A DNA stretch of 64,000 nt from Ophiura sarsii (lineage: Eukaryota; Echinodermata; Ophiuroidea; Amphilepidida; Ophiuridae), in NCBI GenBank assembly GCA_035610835.1, contig CM069442.1, positions 61,667,431 through 61,731,430 on the forward strand, written 5' to 3'. The notes below the pieces were generated by a model. It made no database searches. It saw only the letters and a program-made list of their open reading frames with translations, and had not been told where the DNA came from. Of the stretch, positions 25,701 through 34,667 are shown piece after piece. A program made the translations under genes and the position numbers. The number at the start of each line of letters is the position of its first letter. The first letter of the stretch is position 1.

Positions 25701-25720
25701 AGAGTGGCGATTACGCGTAA
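4666..25720 (+). CDS. Tetraspanin 1, TSPAN4/TSPAN9-like, with three alternative last exons
   Basis: Four-pass membrane protein of the tetraspanin family, which organises partner receptors and integrins in plasma-membrane or endosomal microdomains (family knowledge). Coding exons: 4666-4731, 5204-5395, 7428-7598, 8064-8204, 9190-9273, then one of 11276-11344, 25500-25556 or 25655-25720. Exons 1-5 give 218 codons; the tails add 22, 18 or 21 residues. Visible: TM1 about residues 10-35, TM2 about 55-79 ending in the GAIKEN motif, TM3 about 83-108, large extracellular loop with CCG at 146-148, PDSCC at 166-170, C177 and C192 (six cysteines), and a sequon at N157. TM4 starts in exon 5 and is finished by the last exon. 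All internal junctions are phase 0 with GT-AG sites. The 5' part (NLLFF, FLNAAN) resembles TSPAN4/TSPAN9 more than CD63 or CD9; this subfamily call is from memory of the family. A cag at 4587-4589 suggests the ATG exon begins at 4590 and that an untranslated exon lies upstream. Confidence 0.93.
5204..5395 (+). CDS. Tetraspanin 1 exon 2
   Basis: 64 codons: the rest of TM1 ([11 protein letters not shown]), the small extracellular loop with the [14 protein letters not shown] segment, TM2 and the intracellular GAIKENGC motif. Acceptor ttcag, donor gtaagt. Exactly the same length and phase as exon 2 of tetraspanin 2 (42073-42264). Confidence 0.95.
5420..5988. mobile_element. hAT-type MITE with perfect 8-bp target duplication
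   Basis: TTTAATAC is present at 5412-5419 and again at 5989-5996. Ends are TAATGGTGTAAATT and, reverse-complemented, TAATGTTGTAAATT, followed on both sides by CCGTTTA and TCCGTTTAAAC motifs. An internal unit containing ccttgttgtaccaa ... gataacgtttctagaaata is duplicated (about 5592-5640 and 5664-5716). It starts 24 bases after the exon 2 donor. 8-bp duplications are typical of hAT elements. Confidence 0.93.
6030..6170 (-). repeat. tRNA-derived SINE fragment
   Basis: On the minus strand a B-box/T-loop-like sequence GGTTCGATTCCCGG (complement of 6101-6115) sits in a GC-rich tRNA-like 3' half. No complete cloverleaf or correctly placed A box is seen, so it is not called a tRNA gene. Confidence 0.5.
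7148..7338. mobile_element. hAT-type MITE, CAGGGTTCAAATT family
   Basis: Ends CAGGCCTCAAATTAAG and, reverse-complemented, CAGGGTTCAAATTAATCC. 8-bp target copies GTAGCTAG (7140-7147) and GTTGCTAG (7339-7346) differ at one base. Ends resemble those of the element at 9873-10094. Confidence 0.8.
7428..7598 (+). CDS. Tetraspanin 1 exon 3
   Basis: 57 codons: TM3, very rich in Phe, Leu and Ile, then the helical start of the large extracellular loop ([16 protein letters not shown] ... AAWDRLQPE). Acceptor cttccag, donor gtaggt. Tetraspanin 2 exon 3 is three codons longer, and the difference lies in the variable loop. Confidence 0.95.
8064..8204 (+). CDS. Tetraspanin 1 exon 4 (CCG exon)
   Basis: 47 codons: the diagnostic CCG motif, an NAS sequon, PDSCC and a further Cys. 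These cysteines form the disulphides of the large extracellular loop in the family. Donor gtaacc is weak but GT-AG compliant. Same length as exon 4 of tetraspanin 2. Confidence 0.95.
9190..9273 (+). CDS. Tetraspanin 1 exon 5
   Basis: 28 codons: the final loop cysteine (GCADKF), the membrane-proximal helix and the first part of TM4 ([12 protein letters not shown]). Donor gtaagt is strong. It ends at codon phase 0, matching all three candidate last exons. Confidence 0.95.
9393..9823. mobile_element. CCCGG/poly-G-ended element with perfect 8-bp target duplication
   Basis: ACTATACC occurs at 9385-9392 and 9824-9831. Left end CCCGGAGGGGGGG; right end reverse-complemented CCCGGGGGGGG; sub-terminal sequences containing ATGTGCC are also inverted. 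No coding capacity. Confidence 0.88.
9873..10094. mobile_element. hAT-type MITE with perfect 8-bp target duplication
   Basis: ACTGGGAC at 9865-9872 and 10095-10102. Ends CAGTGTTCAAATTGAG and, reverse-complemented, CAGTGTTCAAATTAAG. The interior repeats ggataacc/ggttatc words. 222 bases, no coding capacity. Confidence 0.92.
11276..11344 (+). CDS. Tetraspanin 1 alternative last exon A
   Basis: Follows a pyrimidine-rich acceptor (cttcattcag). It encodes 22 residues, [20 protein letters not shown] followed by VA and a stop. The first ten or so complete TM4, then a short acidic tail. Two kb after exon 5. AATAAA occurs at 12252-12257 and 12332-12337, either of which could end the transcript. The rival reading, a fortuitous or dead exon, is less likely because frame, acceptor, hydrophobicity and the GM motif all agree with the other two. 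Confidence 0.75.
   Translation, partial: LFGMGLSMFLYCHFKNEASEVA
11557..12140 (+). repeat. 144-bp tandem repeat, about three units
   Basis: The word cctcacattctaaa starts at 11557, 11701 and 12066. The first spacing is 144; the second is 365, which is 144 plus about 221, nearly the length of the MITE plus its TTAA duplication inserted in that unit. Confidence 0.85.
11765..11976. mobile_element. TTAA-flanked MITE, CCCCCTGAGAAC family (copy 1)
   Basis: TTAA at 11761-11764 and 11977-11980. Ends CCCCCTGAGAACTACC and, reverse-complemented, CCCCCTGGGCACTACC. The second copy is at 54106-54312. TTAA target duplication is typical of piggyBac (or Kolobok) elements. Confidence 0.88.
12535..12700 (+). 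mobile_element. Single arm of the AGGTATATTATGTG element
   Basis: Matches one arm of 49650-50447: aggtatattatgtgatctt, then gattttcttgcagattta, the catacatt-like stretch and ggatacgattcct. The second arm is absent, so the copy is truncated. Confidence 0.75.
12701..15585. other. Intron sequence, little recognisable structure
   Basis: AT-rich DNA inside the long last intron of tetraspanin 1. Minor items: a 21-base tandem pair at 14581-14620 (aatggctcttatgggtactg), a (catgta)n run at 14790-14808, and a possible mariner-like end TACAGGGTGTC near 13157. No exon recognised. Confidence 0.5.
15586..15640 (-). mobile_element. End of the GCACAGCACTAAAT element
   Basis: The sequence ggggcaccgcactaaat followed by gcccgttggattacgtgtaa is the reverse complement of the right end of the TTAA element at 31667-32138. 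No TTAA remains here. The satellite block begins directly after it. Confidence 0.75.
15640..17740 (+). repeat. Satellite block, 150-197-bp units, about 11 copies
   Basis: Unit marked by accgacaaat, gagcccaaataccattat, caatcaatttga and gttcgcatagaaatcataa. Marker starts near 15885, 16063, 16252, 16432, 16580, 16751, 16926, 17075, 17245, 17442 and 17623. Short units (148 and 149) recur 494 bases apart, which indicates a three-unit higher-order repeat. The first 80 bases hold shorter 28-base repeats with gacccacaaa. Confidence 0.93.
17800..18070 (+). mobile_element. Mariner-like element, single end
   Basis: TA followed by CAGGGTGGTCCCAAAA, a form typical of mariner inverted repeats. No matching opposite end and no transposase frame is seen, so the right boundary is a guess. 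Confidence 0.4.
18480..19815. other. Intron sequence, nothing recognised
   Basis: AT-rich DNA. The only local feature is two and a half copies of a 17-base unit with gagaaccgcgaaagcc at 18698-18740. Confidence 0.5.
19817..20090. mobile_element. Diverged relative of the CCCGG/poly-G element family
   Basis: Shares with 49681-50097 and 51675-52153 the order ccag...gtgtgac, aaggggtggttttg, caagaaaaagg and gtgtctggaaaat ... ggtcatgc. The outer CCCGG ends and target duplication are no longer recognisable. Confidence 0.6.
20456..20989. mobile_element. GC-rich Harbinger-like MITE with TAA target duplication
   Basis: Ends TGCACTTATCAATTGCA at both sides in inverted orientation (17 of 17), flanked by TAA (20453-20455 and 20990-20992). 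The interior is strikingly GC-rich against an AT-rich background, with repeated ggggacgtac, gtacac and cccggg words. Three-base TWA duplications are typical of PIF/Harbinger elements. Confidence 0.82.
21274..21357. repeat. Short perfect hairpin
   Basis: Arms 21274-21305 and 21326-21357, 31 of 32 positions complementary, 20-base loop; arm word ttcgtcgctgttc. Probably a tiny MITE (AATT at both edges). Confidence 0.85.
21955..24325. mobile_element. Candidate DNA transposon with sub-terminal repeat arrays
   Basis: Arrays of ccctcga, gcattcg and accactat words fill 21980-22390 and recur, partly inverted, at 23935-24305. The outer sequences cttcaatcctctaccctt and, reverse-complemented, cttgaagcctaccctt look like degenerate inverted ends. 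Such arrays are usual transposase binding sites. No transposase frame; the middle is occupied by SINE-like sequence and poly-C. Confidence 0.55.
22485..22920 (+). repeat. Two tRNA-derived SINE-like units in tandem
   Basis: Both units share acactcttgagta ... gatgcggtgtgcttgtgtca (starts about 22486 and 22666). B-box sequences ggttcgagcccc at 22553-22564 and 22839-22850; the second also has an A-box-like tggccgagtgat at 22794. An anticodon-stem-like cctct/agagg is present but the loop lacks U33, so a functional tRNA is unlikely. Confidence 0.6.
25268..25452 (+). repeat. CATC/ATCT microsatellite before last exon B
   Basis: Interrupted (catc)n and ctatcacctccat units over about 185 bases. The array is almost purine-poor and ends 47 bases before exon B, so it extends the pyrimidine-rich zone of that acceptor. 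Confidence 0.93.
25500..25556 (+). CDS. Tetraspanin 1 alternative last exon B
   Basis: Acceptor cgctccccag at 25490-25499. Encodes [18 protein letters not shown] and a stop: the end of TM4, a Cys that could be palmitoylated, and a short basic tail. Lies 16.2 kb after exon 5, 47 bases after a CATC-type microsatellite and 98 bases before exon C. Confidence 0.8.
   Translation: MIGMILSCILYRSVKSAD
25655..25720 (+). CDS. Tetraspanin 1 alternative last exon C
   Basis: Acceptor ttattacag. Encodes 21 residues beginning [15 protein letters not shown] and ending GDYA, then a stop. IFGM and the basic RR after TM4 are typical of tetraspanin C-termini. If B is skipped the tail carries a Tyr near the end, which B and A lack after the membrane segment. 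No AATAAA is seen for about 2 kb downstream, so the 3' UTR would be long (first candidates near 27.7 kb). Confidence 0.82.
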   Translation: MFGMVFALVLRRSISESGDYA

Positions 25721-28700
25721 AACAGGACATTTGTACAGAGAGGCACATAGATTCATCCTTGTAGTCACACATAGACAAGAGGCAGGATGGTGGTTCAAAA
25801 GTATATTCAATCAACATTTAGTTAATTTGATTTACTTGAGGCAGTGAGGTCACAAACATTAATTCACATTTTGTTTCAGCATTTGAGTATATGCCACATT
25901 TTGATCAATGCTCTATGATTTCAATTAGTCATACAGTGACATCACTGCCTTGGTGAACCATATAGGTTCAAATTGAAGGAATAATCCATCATTTCATTTC
26001 GGGAACATCTTTCAAACTTTGTATGATAAGGTATCATATTAAAATCCTGAAAATGTTTGTGTGCTCTCTCTACCCTCTGTTGGTGGTCAAATTGAAATGA
26101 TGAAATGTTCTTTTATATGTATAGTAGTTCAGATGTAACACAAACTTGTAAAACTTGTAGAAGTCTCAGATTGGGGTCAGACTCTAATATTTTTGCAATA
26201 ATATTCCATCTCCAACCGGGTTATTTTGTTGTCTGAAAGTGTCTACTTCATATTTTTTTTCTAAATCAAATCAAGCTCAAAGGTTTGGTCATTGTACCAT
26301 ATTTTGATATGGAAACTTTCAAACGATTTCTGAAAACATCTCAATCCTAACCGTAGATTGGTTGTGTATATATTTGAAATTGATTTATGTATGGGTGTGT
26401 AAGCGAGTGAAAGCACACATTTCAAGGGTTTAGTACAAGAAGGCTGTATGTCCAATTGCTGCCCTCAGTAACATTAGGTTTCTACGTCATAAAGCAGAAG
26501 AAGCATATAACACATAGCAACTATTACAGATAGTGCAAAAGAAATCATTTCTGCAATAGCTGCTCTGATTTACATTTGACTTATACTAATGATATAGCAT
26601 ATAGACTCTTGAATATAAAACACCTGGAAGCTTTTGGAGAAACTGCCTTGTGACGCTAAACCCTCTAAACATAGTCTGTAATGATCTTGCTCACAATGGT
26701 GTATATCCTGGAAATGCTGAAGGGTAAAGTTGAATCATTATAACTTCATTCTGTCAATCTTAATATTATAATGAAGCTCTGCTTACGAAATGAGGCATTT
26801 ACTGCCCCTAAACGTATTTGGTATAGTCTGTGTATATACATGTACGAAATGTACATGTCTGGGGCAATAACCAGTTTCAAGCCTGTTGTGGCACCTAGTA
26901 TTAAAGCTGCAAATTGCATGGCGAAACACTTTTTAAACATGGTATTGTTGTAAAAATAGCACAATTTTCAGTGCACTCCAAAAGAAATGTTACTATAGTG
27001 TGATCATATCAAAGTCAAGTCTCGTATTGATGGCACTATAGTTTCAATTGTCTTAACACTGGTACATGTACATGTAGTATATAAATTAGTTATTTATGGT
27101 CAATCTATTACTCAAAGATTTGTTTTCATACCTATTTATATAACCGTACCAATACCTCTATTTTCCCTAGACACCCATCTCTGATACTCCCTGTCATAGC
27201 TCCTTGGATATAAATTTGTGTTATTTCACGCTAGCTTATTTTGTTGTTGTTTGCAGGGCGCGGCGTCAAAATGTTTGACAGGCGCGAACAAATATTCATA
27301 TCGAAATGCACATTCATGAATAGCGTGACTAAGGTCATGCGCCATCAATCACGGCATGTGACGATTTCACGATTGACTAGGATGCGGGATTATTTTTTTA
27401 AAGGAACATGTACGCACTTCCGGGTTTACGCACATTCAGACCTATGCATTGCAATACGCACTCGGACGTACGCATGATTTGATGGAATTATGTCCCAGGC
27501 ATTATGAAAGGGAGTATAGTTTTCAAAGTTCAAACTTTTATATGTTTTTATGGTGCTCTTTAAGTATTAGGTGCTCTATCCTGAAATGGTCTTATTTATA
27601 AGTGATTCATCATCTCACCTGTTTGATTGGGGTTTCTTTTATCACACCTAGATTTTCTAGAACTGTTGGTCATTAACTTCATATGGCAACTCGAGCAAAA
27701 ATAAAAGGAACAACTTAAATTGAACAAAAATAAAAAGGTGTTAAATTAAGGGCGAGGGCGTTTTGTATTTTGCCCGCTTCTTCATAAATATCAACTGTGT
27801 ATTATTACAGGGTTAAAACAGGCTATTCCAAAAGTTTGAAAACATGGTGCTGTTTTTTATTTGGGTATTGTAAATTATAAATTTCAAATGCTATAGTTAA
27901 GAATATGAAATGCTGCAGTTGTTGAAGACATTTTTAAAAATCAAGCTTAAGTTTTGTTCCGATGACTTCTAATTACCAATTTTGATTTAATTCAACCTTT
28001 ATGTCCAAAATTGAATATAATCAATATCTTTTTAATTCTGTATTGTTCAATATTCATCTTATGCTAAAAAAGAAGACTATTTCTCAAATAGTGTTTCAAT
28101 TATTCAAATTATTTACAAGTATAAATGTAACATAAATATTATTCTTTTAAAATAGGTTTCTCAAAACCAACTTGGCTTTATACAATGCGTCCTCTTACTT
28201 TTTGGCTGAATCAAATGTTATCGTACATTTCACCCAAAGGCTGACTCAACTAATAGGTTTGATACATAATTATGTCTATTTATTTTTTATTTTTCATATT
28301 TTATTTCTTTATCATTAAGTATTGTATTTTAAGTATAGACCATTGTTCTTTGTGGAGGGTTTACATCGAGCATACTCATTATTTTAAATCTTTGTGATAT
28401 TTCTTTGTGTATACAGTGTGTAAGTAGGATGTTTATTATACCTTTGTACAGTGTAGACATTTTGTAAAAGGATCGGAAATAATATTTACATTTCTAGAGA
28501 AAACAGTGATATTACAAATCTGTTATCTTGCTAATTTTTAAACACTTAGATATGATGGTGTATCACCTATGAGAGCAATACAAGTGTTTCTATATATTTT
28601 CATGCTTGAGGTGTTTCTTCTAAAAATTCCTTAGGATTTCTTAGTAAGTTAAAATGAAATACAATCTACTTTGCCTTCTGAAGACAGTTATATCAAGTGA

Positions 28701-28764
28701 TTGGCATATCATATACATGTAAATGTATTGCCCTTTCATGTTTTTGTGTGCATAATGAATCTAT
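25721..28764. other. Probable 3' UTR and intergenic DNA
   Basis: Follows exon C of tetraspanin 1. AT-rich, with AATAAA-containing runs near 27.70-27.74 kb as poly(A) candidates. 27250-27480 is a CpG-rich patch without recognisable ends. No coding exon recognised. Confidence 0.45.
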
Positions 28765-28982
28765 AGTTTGATCAGTTCCAAATTGGCGAAGCCTCCTTAC
28801 AGTAGCGAATGAATACAAAAGGACGCGAGAACAACACACGCACTGCGCATCATATGTGTGAGGCGTGCGTTCGACAAAAAATGTGTGCGTGCGGCCATAA
28901 TCGCGCAAGCACGCTTGGATTACTTTTGCTCGCAGAGAGATAAAAAACAAATATTTCTCGCCAATTTGGAACTGTTCAAACT
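28765..28982. mobile_element. Small MITE with AGTTTGA-CAGTTCC ends
   Basis: Left end AGTTTGATCAGTTCCAAATT; the right end reverse-complemented reads AGTTTGAACAGTTCCAAATT, then TGGCGA on both. The interior is CpG-rich. Target duplication not certain. Confidence 0.78.
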
Positions 28983-30688
28983 CTAGTTGTCACTTGAATA
29001 CAGGATGTTATGCTGAGACTTGTCAAGTAATCTGATATCGTCTTGAGAAAGCCAAAAGTAGCATCAGATAATATTGTCATACTGGGCGTATATATACTAT
29101 ACATTATTGTTAATTGTCAGTTATGCAAAGACAAGTTGTTGTCTCTATGTTTCGCTTGGTCATTTAAAAGAGTCCAAAGGCAAATGCCTGTAGTCAATTT
29201 ACACATTAAAATATGCAAGCTAATTTGATTTTAACATCATGATATATTGATATCGGATGAAATGAATCTAAAACCAAAAGCAGCTGATGGTGTTACTGCA
29301 GAATACATACCGCACATGTGATCTATCTGTATTCTACATACACCCAGATAGCAGGCTGTCATTTGAAAGAATTAGCTGTCAAAAGTTTACGAACAAATTT
29401 TTATATTATGTGAACAATTTGTGCCTTAAGAGATTGATCAAACGCATTAATTTGTAATGCTACTATTCCGTGCTAAAGCTTGGTCAATAACTTTTATTCA
29501 AATTTGGTCAAGAAAAATGATAGGTGTTAAAATAGTATAAACAATATTGTTTGAATTATTGTATTTGATACTTGTCTTGACTAACATCATAATTATGTTA
29601 TATGTTTTGGTGTTTGTTATAAAGGTATGAATAAATAATGGTTACGGGAGAATAATGGTGTATTCTCAAAAATAGCTTGGCATGAAAGAATTTTCTTTTC
29701 TGTGTGTTATTTTAACTACCCTTTAAAGATTCATGTTTTAATCAGATTCCACCCCCCCCCCCCCCCCCCCCCCATGCAATCATTTACCATCATCTAAGAA
29801 AAATAATCAAATGTTGCTGTATTCATCGTGAGTTCAAAACGGTCAGCATTTGAGGTATTTCTTCTGCCATGGTTTATGGCCATATCTAGGGGTCTACCAA
29901 GAAGTAAATATGATTATGGTATTTGGCTCATTTCACTTTCTCTATTAGACTAGTATAACCTTCTGCTACGTTCCCCTACAAAGAGTTTCTTACCGGAAAT
30001 CAATAACAAGTAAAAACCTTGGGTAACTGAATTTAGTAGGTTTGTTGGAAAGGATTTTATCATTACAAAGATCCCATTTTTTGGTTGGTATGGATATGAA
30101 ATACAAGAATAAGAATATTCAAGATGCAAAATTGTAGACCCTTATAATTGGAAAAAGTCATTTTTCATATTTTATATGAGACTTACAAAAAAACGTTTCT
30201 TAATAGACTAACAATCTTAGACGATTATAACGGAGTTATTCAGTTATAATTGTCTCAGCCAACAATTCCGTAAAATGTTTCTCTAAAAACACTCGGTCAT
30301 TTGGTATGGAAGCGCCAAAATTGGGATTATGTGCTTTTTGAAATGCTTTAATCAACGTCACTCAAACCAGAGTGAAAGAAACCGATGTTGTCCCGTTTGG
30401 CAACTAAATGAGTTGACAATAAAATCAGTCTAATCGAACTTGTTATTGCTCGATACCTGCAACCTGCCAAATCATTTTCTAGGCCATTTATAACAGATTG
30501 GCCATTCGATACCTGACCCAAGTGATCAATGTACTTCATGCAAGCTCACAGAAGTCAATATTAAAGTAAATTGTCAGGATGTATATGGATTTTTTATTTT
30601 CAAGATTTCTTTTTACAATATCTTAAGAATGTTTGTAAAATTAAGCTGTTTTGCGAATTTACAACACTTCGAAGTGAATTTCATGATA
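28983..30688. other. Intergenic DNA, nothing recognised
   Basis: AT-rich with a poly-C tract at about 29752-29773. No exon, RNA gene or element ends seen. Confidence 0.5.
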
Positions 30689-31153
30689 AACTGCTCACAA
30701 AAAGTATCGAAACACTTAGAATGATCCAATATATAACGGCTCGAAAGGGTATGCATTAATTGAAGCAAATAACCAAGTGCATAATTTTGTTCTGCGTATT
30801 TTGACACCTCGATCGATGAGATACTATGTTGCGGAGCGGAATTATTGTCATTTCAATGGTCGTGGGTCCAGTTTCAAAAGTGACAATCATCCTATAGAAA
30901 GAGGTTTGCATTACTGTTTAGAATGATCAGATTCGTACTTTTTAATAGGGATGAGTGTCACTTTTGAAACTGGACCCACGATCATTGAAATGACAATAAC
31001 TCCGCTCCGTAACATCGTATCTCAACGATCGAGGTGTCAAAATAAACAGAACAAAATTATGCACTTGGTTATTTGCTTCGATTAATGCATACCCTTTCGA
31101 GCCGTTATGTATTGAATCATTTCTAAGTGTTTCGATACTTTTTGTGAGCAGTT
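30689..31153. mobile_element. TA-flanked foldback element, AACTGCTCAC family (copy 1)
   Basis: TA at 30687-30688 and 31154-31155. Ends AACTGCTCACAAAAAGT in inverted orientation. Arms of about 200 bases match closely, for example aagtgcataattttgttctg and gacaat...tgaaa segments. Inner part contains ttttgacacctcgatcga. Confidence 0.93.
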
Positions 31154-31220
31154 TATATTCTATTGTTTAAAAGAAAATCCAGGAAAGATTTTGCTTCAAA
31201 ATCACTGAATGTACTTTTAA

Positions 31221-31662
31221 GGGGGCTGTCAAGTGTCGTTTTATTTTTTTTTTTTGCCTTTAACATTTTTAGTTGTGAAATTATTGACCAAAAAGTGCTA
31301 AAAATGTGAATTTTTGGATAAAATATCTCAAAATTCACATTTTTAGCACTTTTTGGTCAATAATTTCAAAACTAAAAATGTTAAAGGCAAAAAAAAAAGC
31401 ACTTCCTAGATAATTGAATTAAGATGCTTTCTGTAAAATTTTAGAATTTTTTACCTTAAAAATTATTTTGTTAGGTTGTTAATACAATTTAGGCAAAAAG
31501 AGGCATTTTTGGGCAAAAATATAAAAATCACGATTTTTGATACGAAAAATGGATTCCCCGACTCATTTCATTTAAAAAAGTGTATACTTTTATGTACAAC
31601 ACATAAATAGTTTGAAAGTTAGAGTGCTTGACAAATTCATACAACGACACTTGACAGCCCCC
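31221..31662. mobile_element. TTAA-flanked MITE, GGGGGCTGTCAAGTG family
   Basis: TTAA at 31217-31220 and 31663-31666. Ends GGGGGCTGTCAAGTGTCGTT, perfect inverted 20-mers. Contains a nested near-perfect hairpin of about 68-base arms (31250-31318 and 31330-31396). Confidence 0.92.
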
Positions 31663-31666
31663 TTAA

Positions 31667-32138
31667 AGGGCGCACAGCACTAAATCACTCCTCGTTTTGT
31701 GTAATGGTAGTAAGTTCCGGCAAAAACAAAAAACGATTTTGTGATTAATGGGGTCGTTTGGGAATCAGTTTGGCGTGAGGGTAGCATTTCATAATTAAAA
31801 TGAAAGATGATCTCTTGTACTTTGATCAGGATATTGCAAAATATTGATTTTCGATTGTATTGAAAATTTATCACGTGGATGAACACACGTGATCGGAGGC
31901 GGTTAGAAGGCGAGCATCCGGGCTGAAAATAGGGGTGGCGCTGTTTAAATGATTGTATCGTAAAATCTAATTGGAAGGTGTAACACTTCTTGACGATTTT
32001 ATGAAATTTGAATGTTTGTTTATTAGAATAAAGCATTCGAGACATTCCAAAAATGGTTACTAAGGGCCCAAAATAGCGACTCTTTTAGCCCTAATTTACA
32101 TGTAATCCAATGGGCGGTATATTTAGTGCTGTGCCCCC
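31667..32138. mobile_element. TTAA-flanked MITE, GCACAGCACTAAAT family
   Basis: TTAA at 31663-31666, shared with the preceding element, and at 32139-32142. Left AGGGCGCACAGCACTAAAT; right reverse-complemented GGGGGCACAGCACTAAAT. Its right end also occurs at 15586-15640. A 121-codon open frame on the minus strand inside it matches nothing recognised. Confidence 0.85.
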
Positions 32139-32142
32139 TTAA

Positions 32143-33520
32143 AGGAGAACATTCATGAAACCCGGAGAGATGTTAATACCTATTACACCTCCCTGATGAA
32201 ACTAAGCATTCAATGGTAGGAATAGGATCAAATGGAATAATAGTGACGTTTATTGACCATCTTAATTTAACACTGAACTAATATTCAGTACAACGTATTT
32301 AAACTGCACATCTCCAACCTGTGATTATTTGAAATTTGCGCTCGGTGTTTTTTGTCCACGGTGCTGATGGGGTAGCTATCAGGCCTATGAATCTCATATC
32401 TGCCCATTGTTGAGATTTGGTTCGCAGTATAGCGCACTCTATCAGTTCTTCACCCGAAAGATAAGCGTAAACTGTCAATCATTCATTTTACTAGTAAATG
32501 AATATTCAGCCATGACTGACTATTCATGATCTCACACGATGTGATCGTCGCATTTCAGCGTCCTTCCCAACTGATCTGATTACAATGTTCATTAAATGCA
32601 AATAACGCCACGCCCCTCCTCTGTCGTCACTACGAAGCCATCCACAATTTTTCGTATTTTGTTCCACGTAAAAAATAATTTCAAATAACAAATTCTGAAT
32701 GTTTCGTGTCATGTAAGAATTAAATTCTGCTATCATCAAAGCAAATCAGTTCTACTCTAAATCACAATCAGCTTTTTTGACCATTGATGTACTATTTCTG
32801 TGCCACAAATCATGTTTTGAGCAGATAAAATACACCACGTCTTAGACCATGATGGTGTGCCTTAGAGCATGGACTTATAAGTCCATGCTTAGAGATACTT
32901 GTCCCATAGTTCGCAAATGAGCATAACATAATGTTTACCTCAACCAATTTCAACCAACTAATTTTTTTTAGAAAGTTAATGAGATACCCGTCTGCCTCAC
33001 ACAGATTTTAAGATATAAAAACCCAAACTTTGAGTACACTTTTTTTTACTCACCCATGTACTTTCAGTGTCGTTGACATAAATTGGTTTCCAAGAAAAAC
33101 CTTAATTTTCACTTTCCCAAATTCACTTTCCGAAAGGGGAAAACAAAATCGATTTTTAAAATCATTACTCAAAGAAAACCAACACATAAATTACAATTCG
33201 ACTTTGTACAAAACAGTTGTCGTTATGTCTAATTTCATTTTTGTGCAATGAATTTATTTTTACTGTAAAATTGAAGAATATATCCATTATACTTATAGGC
33301 CTTCGAAACGACTGTAAACAATTCCGGTTTTGGTCCAAAATCAATATATAAATGAGAAAATAAAAAATCCTCTCGTACAATTCATAGGTAACATGTTCAC
33401 TGTACAATGTTTTGTATAACAAATATTTAAAAAGTATTGAAATGATAGGGCAAAAATGTCTGTTTGATTAGTAAAATAGTATAACTTAAAATAAAGTTCT
33501 ATAAAAACACCAACGTTGGA
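32143..33520. other. Intergenic DNA, nothing recognised
   Basis: AT-rich. A small hairpin (gagcatggacttataagtccatgc, about 32865-32890) is the only local structure. Confidence 0.45.
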
Positions 33521-33522
33521 TT

Positions 33523-33560
33523 ATACGAGTGTCGGTCAATAAGTAATGGAAGTGATCATG
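33523..33560 (+). mobile_element. Possible mariner end
   Basis: TA followed by cgagtgtcggtcaataagta resembles mariner inverted repeats. No opposite end or transposase frame found nearby. Confidence 0.35.
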
Positions 33561-34324
33561 GTATGGGATGCATGAGTGATTCTATTGAGGGATAGTGTGA
33601 CCAATACAAAGTATGAACCTTTGTCTTTCAAACAATACACTTTTGGGTTTGTAGGTATGAACTATGACGTCATAAGTACATTTTGGACACTGTTAAATCA
33701 GTTATTTGGTGGGAAATATTGTTTGTATGAAACACGAGGTAAGAAGATTGCATATCATGATACCTAAGACAACTGTAATTCCATCAGTGTCATTTGTAAA
33801 TGTAGTATATTAGAGGAAAAAGTAAGGAGAAGCAATTTAATAAAAAGTATACAAATATCAGTATTTCAAAAAGCCCATTTTTATTGAAAATGCCCAGTCA
33901 GTGAATAACTAATTTTGCGGAAAAATAGGAAAAATCCAAGAAATGAACCAGATTTGATAGTATTGTTAACTTATTATTTGAATTTAATCATATGAAACCT
34001 ACAGAAAATATGGGCATGCGCAGACGGACTGGACCAAAATGGCTAAAACAATTAAATTTACCAGATAAAAGCTTTCTGTGCCTGCGCCTTCAAAATCTAA
34101 TCAGAAACATTGGACAATGCTTAAATCAATCTGTATAATTATTTGGATAACCAAAATGAAGATATACATGGATGTATTAATCAAAGATGGCTGCCACAAC
34201 CTCTCTTATTTCTGCTATCTTTCAAGCCTGAGATGTGTATTGTCACATGATATACATGGTTTGAGTAAATTTCAAGTTCAGCTCCTTTTGAAATTCCTTT
34301 TGTTATATGTTTTACGAGCTCTGA

Positions 34325-34380
34325 GTTCCTTGGAAGATTTGTTTGCGCCTTATAAGAATAATCTATTATTATTATTATTA
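34325..34380 (+). repeat. Retroposon 3' tail with (ATT)n, copy 1
   Basis: tttgcgccttataagaata followed by (att)n. Same tail at 58450-58515 and, on the minus strand, at 38121-38200. This is a common 3' end of invertebrate non-LTR elements or their SINEs. Confidence 0.6.
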
Positions 34381-34532
34381 AATCCCCACTATTATTGCTT
34401 TACACCCCACAACAAATTACTCAATTATAATCCCTCCATTGTTCTTTATCCTTTTTCGTTTTCTATGGTTTATTGTTGCGGATTTTGCTTAACAAAAAGC
34501 GTATTTAAGATGGTCCCTTCTTGTTTGTATTA

Positions 34533-34570
34533 ACACTTTCCACGCGGCAGGCGTCTGCAGACGACATTCC
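34533..34570 (+). mobile_element. Half copy of the CACTTTCCACGCGGC MITE
   Basis: ttaa then cacttccac-like sequence (cactttccacgcggc, aggcgtctgcagacg), identical in plan to the left end of 61198-61397. No right end before the minisatellite. Confidence 0.65.
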
Positions 34571-34667
34571 AAAATTTCATAAAATGTTTAAAAATGTCAA
34601 AACCCTTACTGACTCACTCATTCACTCACGGCCTTAACGTTCAATGTTGCCTATGGTGCGCGCAATT

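Noticed and set aside
31680..32045. 121-codon minus-strand frame
   Set aside because: It lies wholly inside a MITE and matches no transposase or other family I recognise.
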